Assembly: GCF_030317105.1 (NCBI RefSeq)
Contig: NZ_JASZYG010000004.1
Coordinates: forward strand, 1 to 64,000
Length of the DNA stretch: 64,000 nucleotides
Reading direction: 5' to 3'
Source of the DNA: Variovorax brevis
Lineage (GTDB): Bacteria; Pseudomonadota; Gammaproteobacteria; Burkholderiales; Burkholderiaceae_C
The first letter of the stretch is position 1. Each line of letters begins with the position of its first letter. A program made the position numbers and the translations under genes. Of the stretch, positions 31,820-40,539 are shown piece after piece. The notes below the pieces were generated by a model that saw only the letters and a list, made by a program, of their open reading frames with translations, ran no database searches and was not told the origin of the DNA.

Positions 31820-34618
31820 ATGGTGGCTCGGGATGGCGAACCGCAATGGGACAATCGACCGGTTGTGGAAAACCTGAACCCCTCTTTATTCGACGCCACT
31901 TCGCCAGAAGCGCTTGCAGCTTTGGCGTCGAGCCTGGCCCCGCCGGCTTCCCCCGGCCACTTCGACGAACTGCGTGGCCTGGCCACGCCCAACCAGCCGG
32001 TGCGCACAGTGGCGCCGCCCACGGCGCCCCTGCTGCGCGAGGCGACTGAGGGGCGGCAAAGCCAGACGCAGACGGCCGGCACCGCACCGGCCGCAACCCA
32101 AACTCAAACCCAGGCCGCATCCAGCGAAGTCGCAACCAAGCCCGAAGCGCCCGCCGCCTTGGCACCTGCATGGGCGCATTTTTTCGAGGAGCTCGGTCCG
32201 GGCGGCTTCACCGACCTGCCCCGCCGCGCGCTCAGCCTCGAACGCCAGATCCGCGACAACGGCGTCACCTACAACGTCTATGCCGATCGCGACGGGCCGC
32301 AACGCCCGTGGTCGCTCGACCTCTTTCCGCTGATCGTCTCGCCTGAAAGCTGGGCGCAGATCGAAACCGGCGTGCTGCAGCGCATGCGCGTGCTCGACCG
32401 CGTCATGGCCGACGTCTACGGCCCGCAGCAGTTGCTGGCCGAAGGCCTCCTGCCACCCGCGCTGGTGCAAGGACATCCGGGATACCTGCGCGCCATGCAT
32501 GGCGTCAAGCCGCCGGGCGACACGTGGCTGCACATCACCGGCTTCGACCTGGCTCGCGGACCGGACGGCAACTGGTGGGTGCTGTCGCAACGCACGCAGG
32601 CGCCTTCGGGGCTGGGCTACCTGCTGGAAAACCGACTCGCCATCTCAAGGCAGTTTCCGCAGGCCTTCGAAGCGCTGCACGTGCAACGCCTGGCTGCCAC
32701 CTACAGCGCCTTGATGGGCGCGCTGCAGCACCTGTGCCCGGCCGGCGCGCCGCCGCACATCGTGCTGCTCACGCCCGGTCCTTACAACGAAACCTACTTC
32801 GAGCATGCCTACCTCGCGCGCTACCTGGGCATCACGCTGGTCGAAGGCAATGACCTGACCGTGCGCGACCAGCGGCTTTACCTCAAGACGCTGCAGGGCC
32901 TGCGCCCGGTGCATGGCCTCATCAAGCGGCTGGACGACCAGTTCCTGGATCCGCTCGAGTTGCGCCCCGATTCCACGCTGGGCGTGCCCGGCTTGCTGCA
33001 AGCCATCCGCGCCGGCAACGTGCTGGTGGCCAACATGCCGGGCTCGGAGTTCCTGGAGTCGCCCGCGCTGCTGGGTTTCCTGCCTTCGCTGGCGCGCCGG
33101 CTCATCAGCGAACGGCTGCAGTTGCCTTCGCTGCCCACTTGGTGGTGCGGCGAGCGCGCCGCCATGGAAGCGGCCTTGCCGCAACTGGCCGACTGCGCCA
33201 TCAAGGCGACCTTTCCCGACAGCGACAAGCACCGCAGCTTCGACGCCGTGCTCGGCAGCCAGTTGAGCCGCCGCGAACTGGACGAATGGGCCGGCCGCAT
33301 CGCGCTGCAGGGCGATGCGCACACGGTGCAAAGCTACATGCCGCTGTCGCAGATGCCCACGTGGGCGTCCGGCGACATGGGCCAGGGACAGATCGCGCCG
33401 CGTGCCGTCTTGCTGCGCGTGTTTGCCGTGAGCGATGGCCCGCAAAGCTGGCGCGTACTGCCCGGCGGCCTGGCGCGCCTGGCCGGACCCAACGCGCAGA
33501 TCGCGTCGATGCAACGCGGCGGCAGCAGTGCCGATGCCTGGGTGCAGACGCACGACGCCATCGACCGGACCTCGCTGCTGCCCACCCACACCACGCCGGC
33601 ATCGCTGGCGCGCCACCGCGCGCCCGTCACGAGCCGCGCCGCCGAGAACATGTACTGGCTCGGCCGCTACACCGAGCGCGCAGAAAATTCGGTGCGGCTC
33701 GCCCGCCTCACGCTGAGCCTGCTGGCCGGCGAAGACCAGTCGTCGCGCCCGCTTCTCGAATGGCTGCACGAACTGGCACAGCACAACGCCCTGGTGCCGC
33801 GCGACGTGCCCAGCGCGCCGCGCTCGCGCCGGGTGTTCGAGCGCTCGCTGATCGCCGAACTCGGTGACCGCAGCGGCGGCAGCGTCGGCTACACGCTGGG
33901 CTGCGTGCGCGGTGCGGCGAGCGCCGTGCGCGAGCGCCTGTCGCAAGACCACTGGAACCTGATCGTGCGCGCCGAAAGCGACTTCCTGCGCCGCTCCGCC
34001 GAACAGGCCGGCGAAGTGGCCGAAGGCAGCTATGCCACCAGCGCCGCCCTGCGCCTGCTCGAATCGGCCAGCGGCGCCCTCGCCGCCATGACCGGCGCGC
34101 AGACGGACCGCATGACGCGCGACGACGCATGGCGATTGCTTTCCATCGGCCGTCACATCGAGCGGCTGGCCTTCCTGGCGGATGCGCTGAGCATTGGCTT
34201 TGCCAACGGCGCGGTGCACGAGGTCCCCGGCTTCGAAGCCATGGTCGCGCTCTTTGACAGCACCATCACCTTCCACGCCCGCTACCAGCAGCGGCGCGAC
34301 GTCGCCACCATGGTCGACCTGCTCGTGCTCGACGGCGACAACCCGCGCTCGCTCGCCTGGGTCACGCAGACCTTGCGCGGGCGCATCGCGCGACTGGCAG
34401 GCAGCGCGCCGGGCAAGCTCACTGCCTTGTCCTACGAACTGCCCGACCCGGCGAGCTGGACCCTCGAACACCTGTGCGAGCCCGGCGAAGGCACGGTGTA
34501 CCCGGCCTTGGTTGCGCTGTTCGACCAGTGCGAGACGGCGGCCTACCACGTGTCCGACGCCATCGGCACGCGCTACTTCACCCTCACGTCCGAATCGCTG
34601 CGTTCGGTGGGAGTCTGA
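31820..34618 (+). CDS. Fused circularly permuted ATP-grasp and alpha-E protein
   Basis: 932 residues. The first 110 are variable and Gln/Thr/Ala-rich. Residues about 115-600 are a circularly permuted ATP-grasp (DTWLHITGFDLARGPDGNWW, TPGPYNETYFEHAYLARYLG). From about 608 an alpha-E domain starts with SRAAENMYWLGRYTERAENS. This joins in one chain the two functions encoded separately at 23143-25641. The start codon is uncertain: the ATG at 31820 has no obvious ribosome site, and a GTG near 31863 is an alternative. It is followed two bases later by a transglutaminase gene. Confidence 0.88.
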   Translation: MVARDGEPQWDNRPVVENLNPSLFDATSPEALAALASSLAPPASPGHFDELRGLATPNQPVRTVAPPTAPLLREATEGRQSQTQTAGTAPAATQTQTQAASSEVATKPEAPAALAPAWAHFFEELGPGGFTDLPRRALSLERQIRDNGVTYNVYADRDGPQRPWSLDLFPLIVSPESWAQIETGVLQRMRVLDRVMADVYGPQQLLAEGLLPPALVQGHPGYLRAMHGVKPPGDTWLHITGFDLARGPDGNWWVLSQRTQAPSGLGYLLENRLAISRQFPQAFEALHVQRLAATYSALMGALQHLCPAGAPPHIVLLTPGPYNETYFEHAYLARYLGITLVEGNDLTVRDQRLYLKTLQGLRPVHGLIKRLDDQFLDPLELRPDSTLGVPGLLQAIRAGNVLVANMPGSEFLESPALLGFLPSLARRLISERLQLPSLPTWWCGERAAMEAALPQLADCAIKATFPDSDKHRSFDAVLGSQLSRRELDEWAGRIALQGDAHTVQSYMPLSQMPTWASGDMGQGQIAPRAVLLRVFAVSDGPQSWRVLPGGLARLAGPNAQIASMQRGGSSADAWVQTHDAIDRTSLLPTHTTPASLARHRAPVTSRAAENMYWLGRYTERAENSVRLARLTLSLLAGEDQSSRPLLEWLHELAQHNALVPRDVPSAPRSRRVFERSLIAELGDRSGGSVGYTLGCVRGAASAVRERLSQDHWNLIVRAESDFLRRSAEQAGEVAEGSYATSAALRLLESASGALAAMTGAQTDRMTRDDAWRLLSIGRHIERLAFLADALSIGFANGAVHEVPGFEAMVALFDSTITFHARYQQRRDVATMVDLLVLDGDNPRSLAWVTQTLRGRIARLAGSAPGKLTALSYELPDPASWTLEHLCEPGEGTVYPALVALFDQCETAAYHVSDAIGTRYFTLTSESLRSVGV

Positions 34619-34620
34619 CC

Positions 34621-35568
34621 ATGCTCCTTCATGTCACCCACGAAACGCGCTACGCCTACACGCCACCCGTCGAGACGGCGCAGCACCTGGCCCACCTCAA
34701 GCCGCTGACCACGCCGTGGCAGCAGCTGGTGAGTCACCGCCTGGACATCGAACCCGCGCCGGTACAGCGCAGCGAATCGCCGGACGTCTACGGCAACACG
34801 CGCGCTTTCTTTGCACTGGATTCGACGCACGAACACCTGGCCGTGATTGCGCACAGCGTGGTGCAGACCAGCACGCCCACGCTCAGCCCGGCCATTGCGC
34901 GGGAGCTGCCGTGGGAGCAGGTGCGCGAGCGCTTTCGCTACCGCAAGGACGCGCCCTACGACGCCGCGTCGGAGTTTGTCTACCCGTCCACGTACGTGCC
35001 GCGCCACGATGACTTCGCGGCCTACGCGCGCCCCAGCTTCACCGAGGGCCGTCCCGCGTTCGACGCCGCGATGGACCTCACGCTGCGCATGTTCGAGGAC
35101 TTCGAGTACGACGGCAACAGCACCGAGATCAGCACGCCCGCGGTCGAAGCCCTCGCGCAGCGCCGCGGCGTGTGCCAGGACTTCGCCCACATCATGATCG
35201 CGTGCTTTCGCACGATGGGGCTGCCTGCACGCTACGTGAGCGGCTACCTGCTCACGCAGCCGCCGCCGGGCCAGCCGCGGCTGGTGGGCGCCGACGCGTC
35301 GCACGCCTGGGTGTCGGTCTACCTGCCCGGCGCCGAGGGGCCGGGTGACTGGGCCGAGTTCGACCCCACCAATGGCCGCCAGCCGTGCGAAGACTATGTG
35401 GCGCTGGCCATCGGGCGCGACTATGCCGACGTCTCGCCCATGCGCGGCGTGCTGCACGGCGGCGCACGGCACACGCTGCGGGTCGGCGTTACGGTGCAGC
35501 CTGAAGAGGAACTCCCGTCCAGCGAGCTGGGCGACAATGCGGCCGCAAATCAGGAGAACCCTTCATGA
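34621..35568 (+). CDS. Transglutaminase-like protein (COG1305)
   Basis: 315 residues. It opens LLHVTHETRYAYTPPVETAQ, the usual N-terminal beta domain of this family. The catalytic triad is Cys185 (RRGVCQDFAH), His228 (ADASHAWVSVY) and Asp248 (AEFDPTNGR). It is soluble, without a signal peptide. It directly follows the ATP-grasp/alpha-E fusion gene and overlaps the ridA start by four bases. In the bacterial systems described by comparative genomics this protein is predicted to cleave or transfer the peptide bond made by the ATP-grasp; that remains untested. Confidence 0.9.
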   Translation: MLLHVTHETRYAYTPPVETAQHLAHLKPLTTPWQQLVSHRLDIEPAPVQRSESPDVYGNTRAFFALDSTHEHLAVIAHSVVQTSTPTLSPAIARELPWEQVRERFRYRKDAPYDAASEFVYPSTYVPRHDDFAAYARPSFTEGRPAFDAAMDLTLRMFEDFEYDGNSTEISTPAVEALAQRRGVCQDFAHIMIACFRTMGLPARYVSGYLLTQPPPGQPRLVGADASHAWVSVYLPGAEGPGDWAEFDPTNGRQPCEDYVALAIGRDYADVSPMRGVLHGGARHTLRVGVTVQPEEELPSSELGDNAAANQENPS

Positions 35569-36020
35569 GCGTCTACGACAAGCTTTCGCAACTGGGCATC
35601 ACGCTGCCGCCCGTTGCCGTGCCCGCTGCGGCCTATCTTCCTTTCGTGCAGACCGGCAAGCTCGTCTTCCTGTCGGGCCACCTTGCCAAGAAGGATGGCA
35701 AGGTGTGGGTCGGCCAGCTGGGGGCCAACATCGAGACGGCCGAAGGCAAGCTCGCGGCCCGCGCCATCGCCATCGACCTGATGGGCACCCTGCATGCAGC
35801 GGTGGGCGACCTGAACAAGGTCGTTCGCATCGTCAAGCTGATGAGCCTCGTCAATTCGACGAGCAGCTTCACCGAACAGCATCTGGTGACGAACGGCGCC
35901 AGCGAACTCTTTGCCGAAGTCTTCGGTGCCAAGGGCGCGCACGCCCGCAGCGCGTTCGGCGTGGCGCAGATCCCGATGGGCGCCTGCGTTGAAATCGAGC
36001 TGATCGCCGAAGTCGCCTGA
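35565..36020 (+). CDS. RidA (YjgF/YER057c/UK114) family protein
   Basis: 151 residues. Signatures are KLVFLSGHLAKKDGKVWVGQ (core strand), FTEQHLVTNGASELFAEVFG and RSAFGVAQIPMGACVEIELI near the end. The conserved Arg in RSAFG that binds the imine carboxylate is present. It belongs to the longer RidA-like branch, not the 128-residue canonical RidA. Family members hydrolyse reactive enamines/imines. The ATGA overlap with the transglutaminase stop and a good AGGAG site suggest it is a true fourth member of the ATP-grasp operon, hinting at imine or ammonia by-products. Confidence 0.9.
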   Translation: MSVYDKLSQLGITLPPVAVPAAAYLPFVQTGKLVFLSGHLAKKDGKVWVGQLGANIETAEGKLAARAIAIDLMGTLHAAVGDLNKVVRIVKLMSLVNSTSSFTEQHLVTNGASELFAEVFGAKGAHARSAFGVAQIPMGACVEIELIAEVA

Positions 36021-36123
36021 ACCCGCACGACGAGCCCCTGCACGGGAAAACACTCGTCACAAAACGTTTCCAAGCTTCCTACAGTCTCCCTTGCACGGTA
36101 GTCCCGGAGCGAGGAGACAAGAA

Positions 36124-37848
36124 TTGGACTTCGATTACGTCATCGTGGGTGGTGGCTCGGGCGGGGCCACGCTCGCTTCGCGCCTGAGTGAAGACCCTGC
36201 CATTCAGGTCTGCCTCATCGAGGCCGGCGGCGACGGCCGCGGCATTTTGGTACGCGCGCCAGCCGGCGTCGTGACCATGCTGCCCGGCCGGCCGAAGATC
36301 AACAACTACGCCTACCAGACGGTGCCGCAGCCCGGCCTCGACGGGCGCCGGGGCTACCAGCCGCGCGGCCGCTGTCTCGGCGGCTCCAGCGCCATCAACG
36401 CGATGCTCTACGTCCGCGGCCACCGCACGGACTATGACGACTGGGCCCGGCTGGGCTGCGAGGGCTGGGGCTTCGACGAGGTGCTGCCCTACTTCAAGCG
36501 CTCCGAAGGCAACGAACGCGGCGAGAGCGAACTGCACGGCGGCAGCGGGCCGTTGCAGGTCTCGGAACAGCAGTCGCCCCGCCCGATCACCGAAGCCTTC
36601 ATCCAGGCCGGCGTCGAGTGCGGCCTTGCGCGCAACGACGATTTCAACGGTCCCGAGCAGGAAGGCGTCGGCTACTACCAGGTCACGCAGTTCCATGGGG
36701 GCGCCAGGAACGGCGAGCGCTGCTCCGCCGCGGCGGCCTACCTGCATCCGGTCATGCATCGCCCCAACCTGCACGTGCGAACCGAGACGCAGGCGCTGCG
36801 CGTCGTGCTGGAAGGCCGGCGTGCCGTCGGCGTGGAAGTGCGTCGCGGCAACATCGTCGAAGTGCTGCGTGCGCGCCGGGAAGTGGCCCTGTGCGGCGGC
36901 GCCTTCAATTCACCGCAACTTCTGATGCTCTCGGGCATCGGCAATCCGGCCGAGCTGCGCAAGCACGGCATCAAGGTGCAGCACCCGCTGGCCGGGGTCG
37001 GACAGAACCTGCAGGACCACCTGGACTTCATCGTCTCGTACAAGTCGCAGGAAACGGACATGTTCGGCATCGGCGCCGTGGGCACGGTGAACCTGGTGAA
37101 GGCCATCGCGCAGTGGCGCAAGACCGGCAAAGGCATGATCGCGACGCCCTTTGCGGAAGGCGCAGGCTTCATCAAGTCGTCGCCCGAACTCGCGCGGCCG
37201 GACCTGCAACTGCACTTCGTCATTTCGGTGGTGGACGACCATGCGCGCAAGCTGCACATGGGATACGGCTTCTCGTGCCACGTCTGCGTGCTGCGGCCCA
37301 AGGGGCGCGGCGAGGTCGGGCTCTTCAGCAACGATGCCACCGCGTCGCCGCGCATCGACCCGCGCTTCCTGTCGCACCCGGACGATGCGGCCCTGATGCT
37401 CAAGGGCGTTCGCCGCGTGCGCGAACTCCTCAAGGCACCGGCGCTGGCCCGCTACCGGCACAAGGAGGTCTACACCGAGGGCGTTGAAAGCGACGACGAA
37501 CTGATGCAGCACATCCGTGCGCGCGCCGACACCATCTACCACCCGGTGGGCACCTGCAAGATGGGCCGCGACGCCACGGCGGTGGTCGACGCGCAGTTGC
37601 GCGTGCACGGCATCGACGGCCTGCGCGTAGTGGACGCGTCGATCATGCCGACGCTGATCGGCGGCAACACCAACGCGCCGACGATCATGATTGCCGAGCG
37701 CGCCTCCGACTGGATGCGCGCCGCGGCTAAGGCGTCGGCTGCGGATCGCTCAAGCCTTGCGACGAACCGCGTACCACCAGCCGGCCCGGCAGCAGCAACT
37801 GACGCGGCGCCGCATCGAGCCCCTGAAGTCGCTCGATCAGGCAGCTAG
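36124..37848 (+). CDS. GMC-family FAD oxidoreductase (choline dehydrogenase-like)
   Basis: 574 residues from a TTG at 36124 with AGGAGA 8 bases upstream; this start leaves only four residues before the FAD motif YVIVGGGSGGATLASRLSED. Other signatures are RGYQPRGRCLGGSSAINAML (GMC signature 1), NSPQLLMLSGIGNPAELRKH (signature 2) and the active-site pair YHPVGTCKMG and GGNTNAPTIM. It oxidises an alcohol with FAD; the substrate is unclear. The C-terminus runs about 40 residues beyond the usual end (ERASDWMRAA), and that tail overlaps the 3-prime end of the convergent lacI-type gene by 122 bases. Confidence 0.9.
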   Translation: MDFDYVIVGGGSGGATLASRLSEDPAIQVCLIEAGGDGRGILVRAPAGVVTMLPGRPKINNYAYQTVPQPGLDGRRGYQPRGRCLGGSSAINAMLYVRGHRTDYDDWARLGCEGWGFDEVLPYFKRSEGNERGESELHGGSGPLQVSEQQSPRPITEAFIQAGVECGLARNDDFNGPEQEGVGYYQVTQFHGGARNGERCSAAAAYLHPVMHRPNLHVRTETQALRVVLEGRRAVGVEVRRGNIVEVLRARREVALCGGAFNSPQLLMLSGIGNPAELRKHGIKVQHPLAGVGQNLQDHLDFIVSYKSQETDMFGIGAVGTVNLVKAIAQWRKTGKGMIATPFAEGAGFIKSSPELARPDLQLHFVISVVDDHARKLHMGYGFSCHVCVLRPKGRGEVGLFSNDATASPRIDPRFLSHPDDAALMLKGVRRVRELLKAPALARYRHKEVYTEGVESDDELMQHIRARADTIYHPVGTCKMGRDATAVVDAQLRVHGIDGLRVVDASIMPTLIGGNTNAPTIMIAERASDWMRAAAKASAADRSSLATNRVPPAGPAAATDAAPHRAPEVARSGS

Positions 37849-38803
37849 CGGCCGCGTGGCCGATCTCGTCGGTCGGCTGGGCGATGGTGCTCAGCCCCGG
37901 TCCGATGAGCGAGGCCCATTCCGTGTCGTCGAAGCCCACCAAGCCGATGTCGACACCGAAGCGCCAACCCAGCCGCTCGACGGCTGCCGCCACACGAAGC
38001 GTCACGACCGCGTTGCCGGCGAGCACCGCCGCACGCCGGCCGCGTCCAGCGCGCTTTTTCAGGGCAAGCAGTTCGGCGTCGAGTGCCGCAGTGGCTTCGG
38101 CCGGGTCGTCTTCGCTTTCGAACACGGACGCACCCACGCGCGGCCGATGGCTTCCCATGCAGTCGCCAAACGCCGCGATTCGCTCGCGCCGCGAACTCAC
38201 GCCCTTCGAAGGCTCGCTGATGTAGATCAGTTCGCGATAGCCCTGCTCCACCAGATGCCCGCATGCGAGCTTCATGGCGCCGGGGTTGTCGAGCGAGACG
38301 AAGTCCGCGCGCATCGCGGGATGCCGCCGATCGACCAGCACCGCCGGCTTGCCATGCAAGGCCGAGGCATCGACCGCAGATGACCCGCGCCCGAGCGTGT
38401 TGAGGATGAAGCCGTCCACCTGGTAGCCCGCCAGCGCGTCGATGGCTTCGCGCTCGCGGCTGCCGTCGTTGCCCAGGTTGAAGAGCATCACGAGGTAGCC
38501 GGCCGCCTGGCAGGCCTTTTCGGCGCCGCGCAGCACCGCCACCGAATAGGGGTTGCTGACGTCCGCCACCACCAGGCCGATGAGGCGTGAACGGCCCCGG
38601 CTCAAGGCCTGCGCCATCGGGCTCGGCGAATAGTCCAGCGCCTTCACGGCGGCTTCGACGCGCGCCGCGATGTCGGGGCTGAGAAGGCGCTCGCGATGGT
38701 TCAGGAAGCGCGAGACGGTCGCCTTGGACACGCCCGCCGCCTTCGCCACGTCCGCGATGGTGGCGCGGCCCGTGGGACGCTGGACGGAACTGCGCGTGCT
38801 CAA
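37727..38803 (-). CDS. LacI-family transcriptional regulator
   Basis: 358 residues from a TTG at 38803 that overlaps the stop of the upstream kinase gene (TTGA). Starting there places the helix-turn-helix ATIADVAKAAGVSKATVSRF near residue 14, as in other LacI members; upstream in-frame starts add unrelated residues. The C-terminal sugar-binding domain includes IGLVVADVSNPYSVAVLRGA and VGLVGFDDTEWASLIGPGLS. It is last gene of the importer-isomerase-kinase operon and is expected to bind the palindrome at 42840-42853 upstream of that operon. Confidence 0.88.
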   Translation of the reverse strand: MSTRSSVQRPTGRATIADVAKAAGVSKATVSRFLNHRERLLSPDIAARVEAAVKALDYSPSPMAQALSRGRSRLIGLVVADVSNPYSVAVLRGAEKACQAAGYLVMLFNLGNDGSREREAIDALAGYQVDGFILNTLGRGSSAVDASALHGKPAVLVDRRHPAMRADFVSLDNPGAMKLACGHLVEQGYRELIYISEPSKGVSSRRERIAAFGDCMGSHRPRVGASVFESEDDPAEATAALDAELLALKKRAGRGRRAAVLAGNAVVTLRVAAAVERLGWRFGVDIGLVGFDDTEWASLIGPGLSTIAQPTDEIGHAAASCLIERLQGLDAAPRQLLLPGRLVVRGSSQGLSDPQPTP

Positions 38804-39774
38804 AGCCCCGCGTCGTTCAACTGCACGCGCGTGGGCAGGCCTTCGGTATCGCCCAGCACCTGAACGGCGCGTGCGCCGATCCACGCGCCACGGCGCACGG
38901 CCTCTGGCACCGACTTGCCTTCGAGCAGCGCGCTGACCACGCCGACCGCAAAGCCGTCGCCCGCGCCCACCGTGTCGATCACTTCCTTGACCGGGAAGCC
39001 GGCCACGCGGCCGGTGCCGGCCACGTCGCTGTCGAAATAGGCGCCGTCCTTGCCGAGCTTGACGACCACGAGTTTCGCGCCGCGTTCACGATAGAAGCGC
39101 GCGATGCCTTCCGGCGTGCCGTCACCCGTGAGGAGCAAGCCTTCCTCGATGCCGGGCAGCACCCAGTCCGCCTTGGCGGCGAGTTCGTTGAGCGTGTCGC
39201 GCATCACCTCTTTCGACGGCCACAGCGTGGGCCGCAGGTTGGGGTCGAAGGAGATGGTGCGGCCCGCCGCGCGCATGACGTCGAGCGTTTTGCGTGCCGC
39301 CTGCACGCTGGTGGCGGACAGCGCTGCGAACACGCCGGTCGCGTGCAGGTGGCGGGCGGACTTCAGCCAGGCCTCGTCGACGTCGGCCGGCCCCATCTGG
39401 CTCGCGGCCGAGCCCTTGCGGTGGTATTCGACCGGCGGGTCGCTGCCGTCGGTGACGCGGCCCTTGAACTGGAAGCCCGTGCGCTGCGTTTCATCGCAGA
39501 TCACGTGCGAGCAGTCGATGCCCTCGCCCTTCATGCTGGCGATGAGGTAGCGGCCCATGCTGTCGGTGCCGAGCCGGCTGGCCCAGCCGACCTTCAGGCC
39601 CAGGCGCGACAGGCCGATGGCCACGTTGGTCTCGGCGCCGGCCGTTCGCTTGTGAAAGGACTCGGCGTGCTCCATGGGGCCCGGCCGGTCGGCGACCAGC
39701 AGCATCATGGCCTCGCCGAAAAGGGCGACGTCGAAGGAGGAGGTGGATTGGTTGGAGCTCATGTCGATGCTCAT
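38800..39774 (-). CDS. kdgK: PfkB-family sugar kinase, probably 2-dehydro-3-deoxygluconokinase
   Basis: 324 residues from the ATG at 39774, which overlaps the isomerase stop (ATGA). Features are GAETNVAIGLSRLGLKVGWA (ribokinase fold), VEYHRKGSAAS (KdgK-like substrate loop) and the C-terminal catalytic motif DTVGAGDGFAVGV. KDG kinases phosphorylate 2-keto-3-deoxygluconate for Entner-Doudoroff cleavage. Substrate choice within PfkB kinases cannot be fixed by eye, so the symbol is tentative. Context: LacI regulator, isomerase and importer. Confidence 0.8.
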   Translation of the reverse strand: MSIDMSSNQSTSSFDVALFGEAMMLLVADRPGPMEHAESFHKRTAGAETNVAIGLSRLGLKVGWASRLGTDSMGRYLIASMKGEGIDCSHVICDETQRTGFQFKGRVTDGSDPPVEYHRKGSAASQMGPADVDEAWLKSARHLHATGVFAALSATSVQAARKTLDVMRAAGRTISFDPNLRPTLWPSKEVMRDTLNELAAKADWVLPGIEEGLLLTGDGTPEGIARFYRERGAKLVVVKLGKDGAYFDSDVAGTGRVAGFPVKEVIDTVGAGDGFAVGVVSALLEGKSVPEAVRRGAWIGARAVQVLGDTEGLPTRVQLNDAGL

Positions 39775-40532
39775 GTCAGGGGTGTGCAGGCCGCGCGCAC
39801 CTGCGCGATTTCGTCGCGTGTCACGGCCAGGAGATCGTCGCCGACCAGGGGATATTCGATGGCGTGCGGCACGTCGGACGGCAAGGCACGCAGTATGGCG
39901 CGCCACGGCGCAAGCGAGTGTGACAAAGGTACTGCCACCCATTTGTGCGGCAGGCGTTGCGCGCCCTTGCAATGCACGTAGCGAACGCGCGGCCCCAGGG
40001 CCTGCGCGGCCTGCAGCGGGCATTCGCCGACGTAGTGCCAGTTGCCCATGTCGAAGGTCATGCCGAGTTCGAGGCCGCTGCGGTCTGCCGCATCGAAGAA
40101 GGCCAGCAGCGCGGGCACGCTGCCGGCGGACACGCTCTGGTCGTTCTCGATCAGCAGTTCGGTGTCGGTGGCGGCCAGGCGGTGCTTCAGGGCCGACAGT
40201 GATGCGTGCGACGCCGCACCGAAGCCGCCGATGGACATTTTCAGGCGCGGTGCCTCGAGCATGGCCGCACGTGCCAGGCCGCGTTCGAGCGCGGCGGTGT
40301 TCAGGTCGCCGCCTTCGGTCCACAGCCCTTCCGGTTCGGAATAGACGGAGGTGAATTCGGCGAGCGTGGCCAGTTGCGCATCCACCTCGGTGGGCGAGCC
40401 GCGCAGCAGTTCGCCGCGCACCTCCACCGAATCGGCGCCCGCTTCGCGCGACAGCCGCGCGAACCACGCCTGCCCGTGGCGGCCCACTTCGGCGGCGCCA
40501 AAGGCGGCGAGGGAAATCAGGATCGGAGGCAC
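39771..40532 (-). CDS. Sugar phosphate isomerase/epimerase (TIM barrel)
   Basis: 253 residues. It is a xylose-isomerase-like (AP endonuclease 2) barrel, with candidate metal-binding residues in ELLIENDQSVS, LGMTFDMGNWHYVG and RVRYVHCKGA. Such enzymes isomerise keto/aldo sugars or epimerise acids; the substrate is unknown but should match the neighbouring kinase. It lies seven bases after the binding-protein gene and overlaps the kinase start by four bases. Confidence 0.8.
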   Translation of the reverse strand: MPPILISLAAFGAAEVGRHGQAWFARLSREAGADSVEVRGELLRGSPTEVDAQLATLAEFTSVYSEPEGLWTEGGDLNTAALERGLARAAMLEAPRLKMSIGGFGAASHASLSALKHRLAATDTELLIENDQSVSAGSVPALLAFFDAADRSGLELGMTFDMGNWHYVGECPLQAAQALGPRVRYVHCKGAQRLPHKWVAVPLSHSLAPWRAILRALPSDVPHAIEYPLVGDDLLAVTRDEIAQVRAACTPLT

Positions 40533-40539
40533 CGACGCC

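Noticed and set aside
28190..31846. Very long open frame antisense to the transglutaminase-DUF2126 gene
   Set aside because: GC-rich codon bias commonly keeps antisense frames open; the plus frame has clear domains and the antisense one has none.
36058..36072. AAACGTTT core upstream of the GMC gene as a second LacI site
   Set aside because: Spacing differs by two bases from the palindrome at 42840 and the arms do not match.
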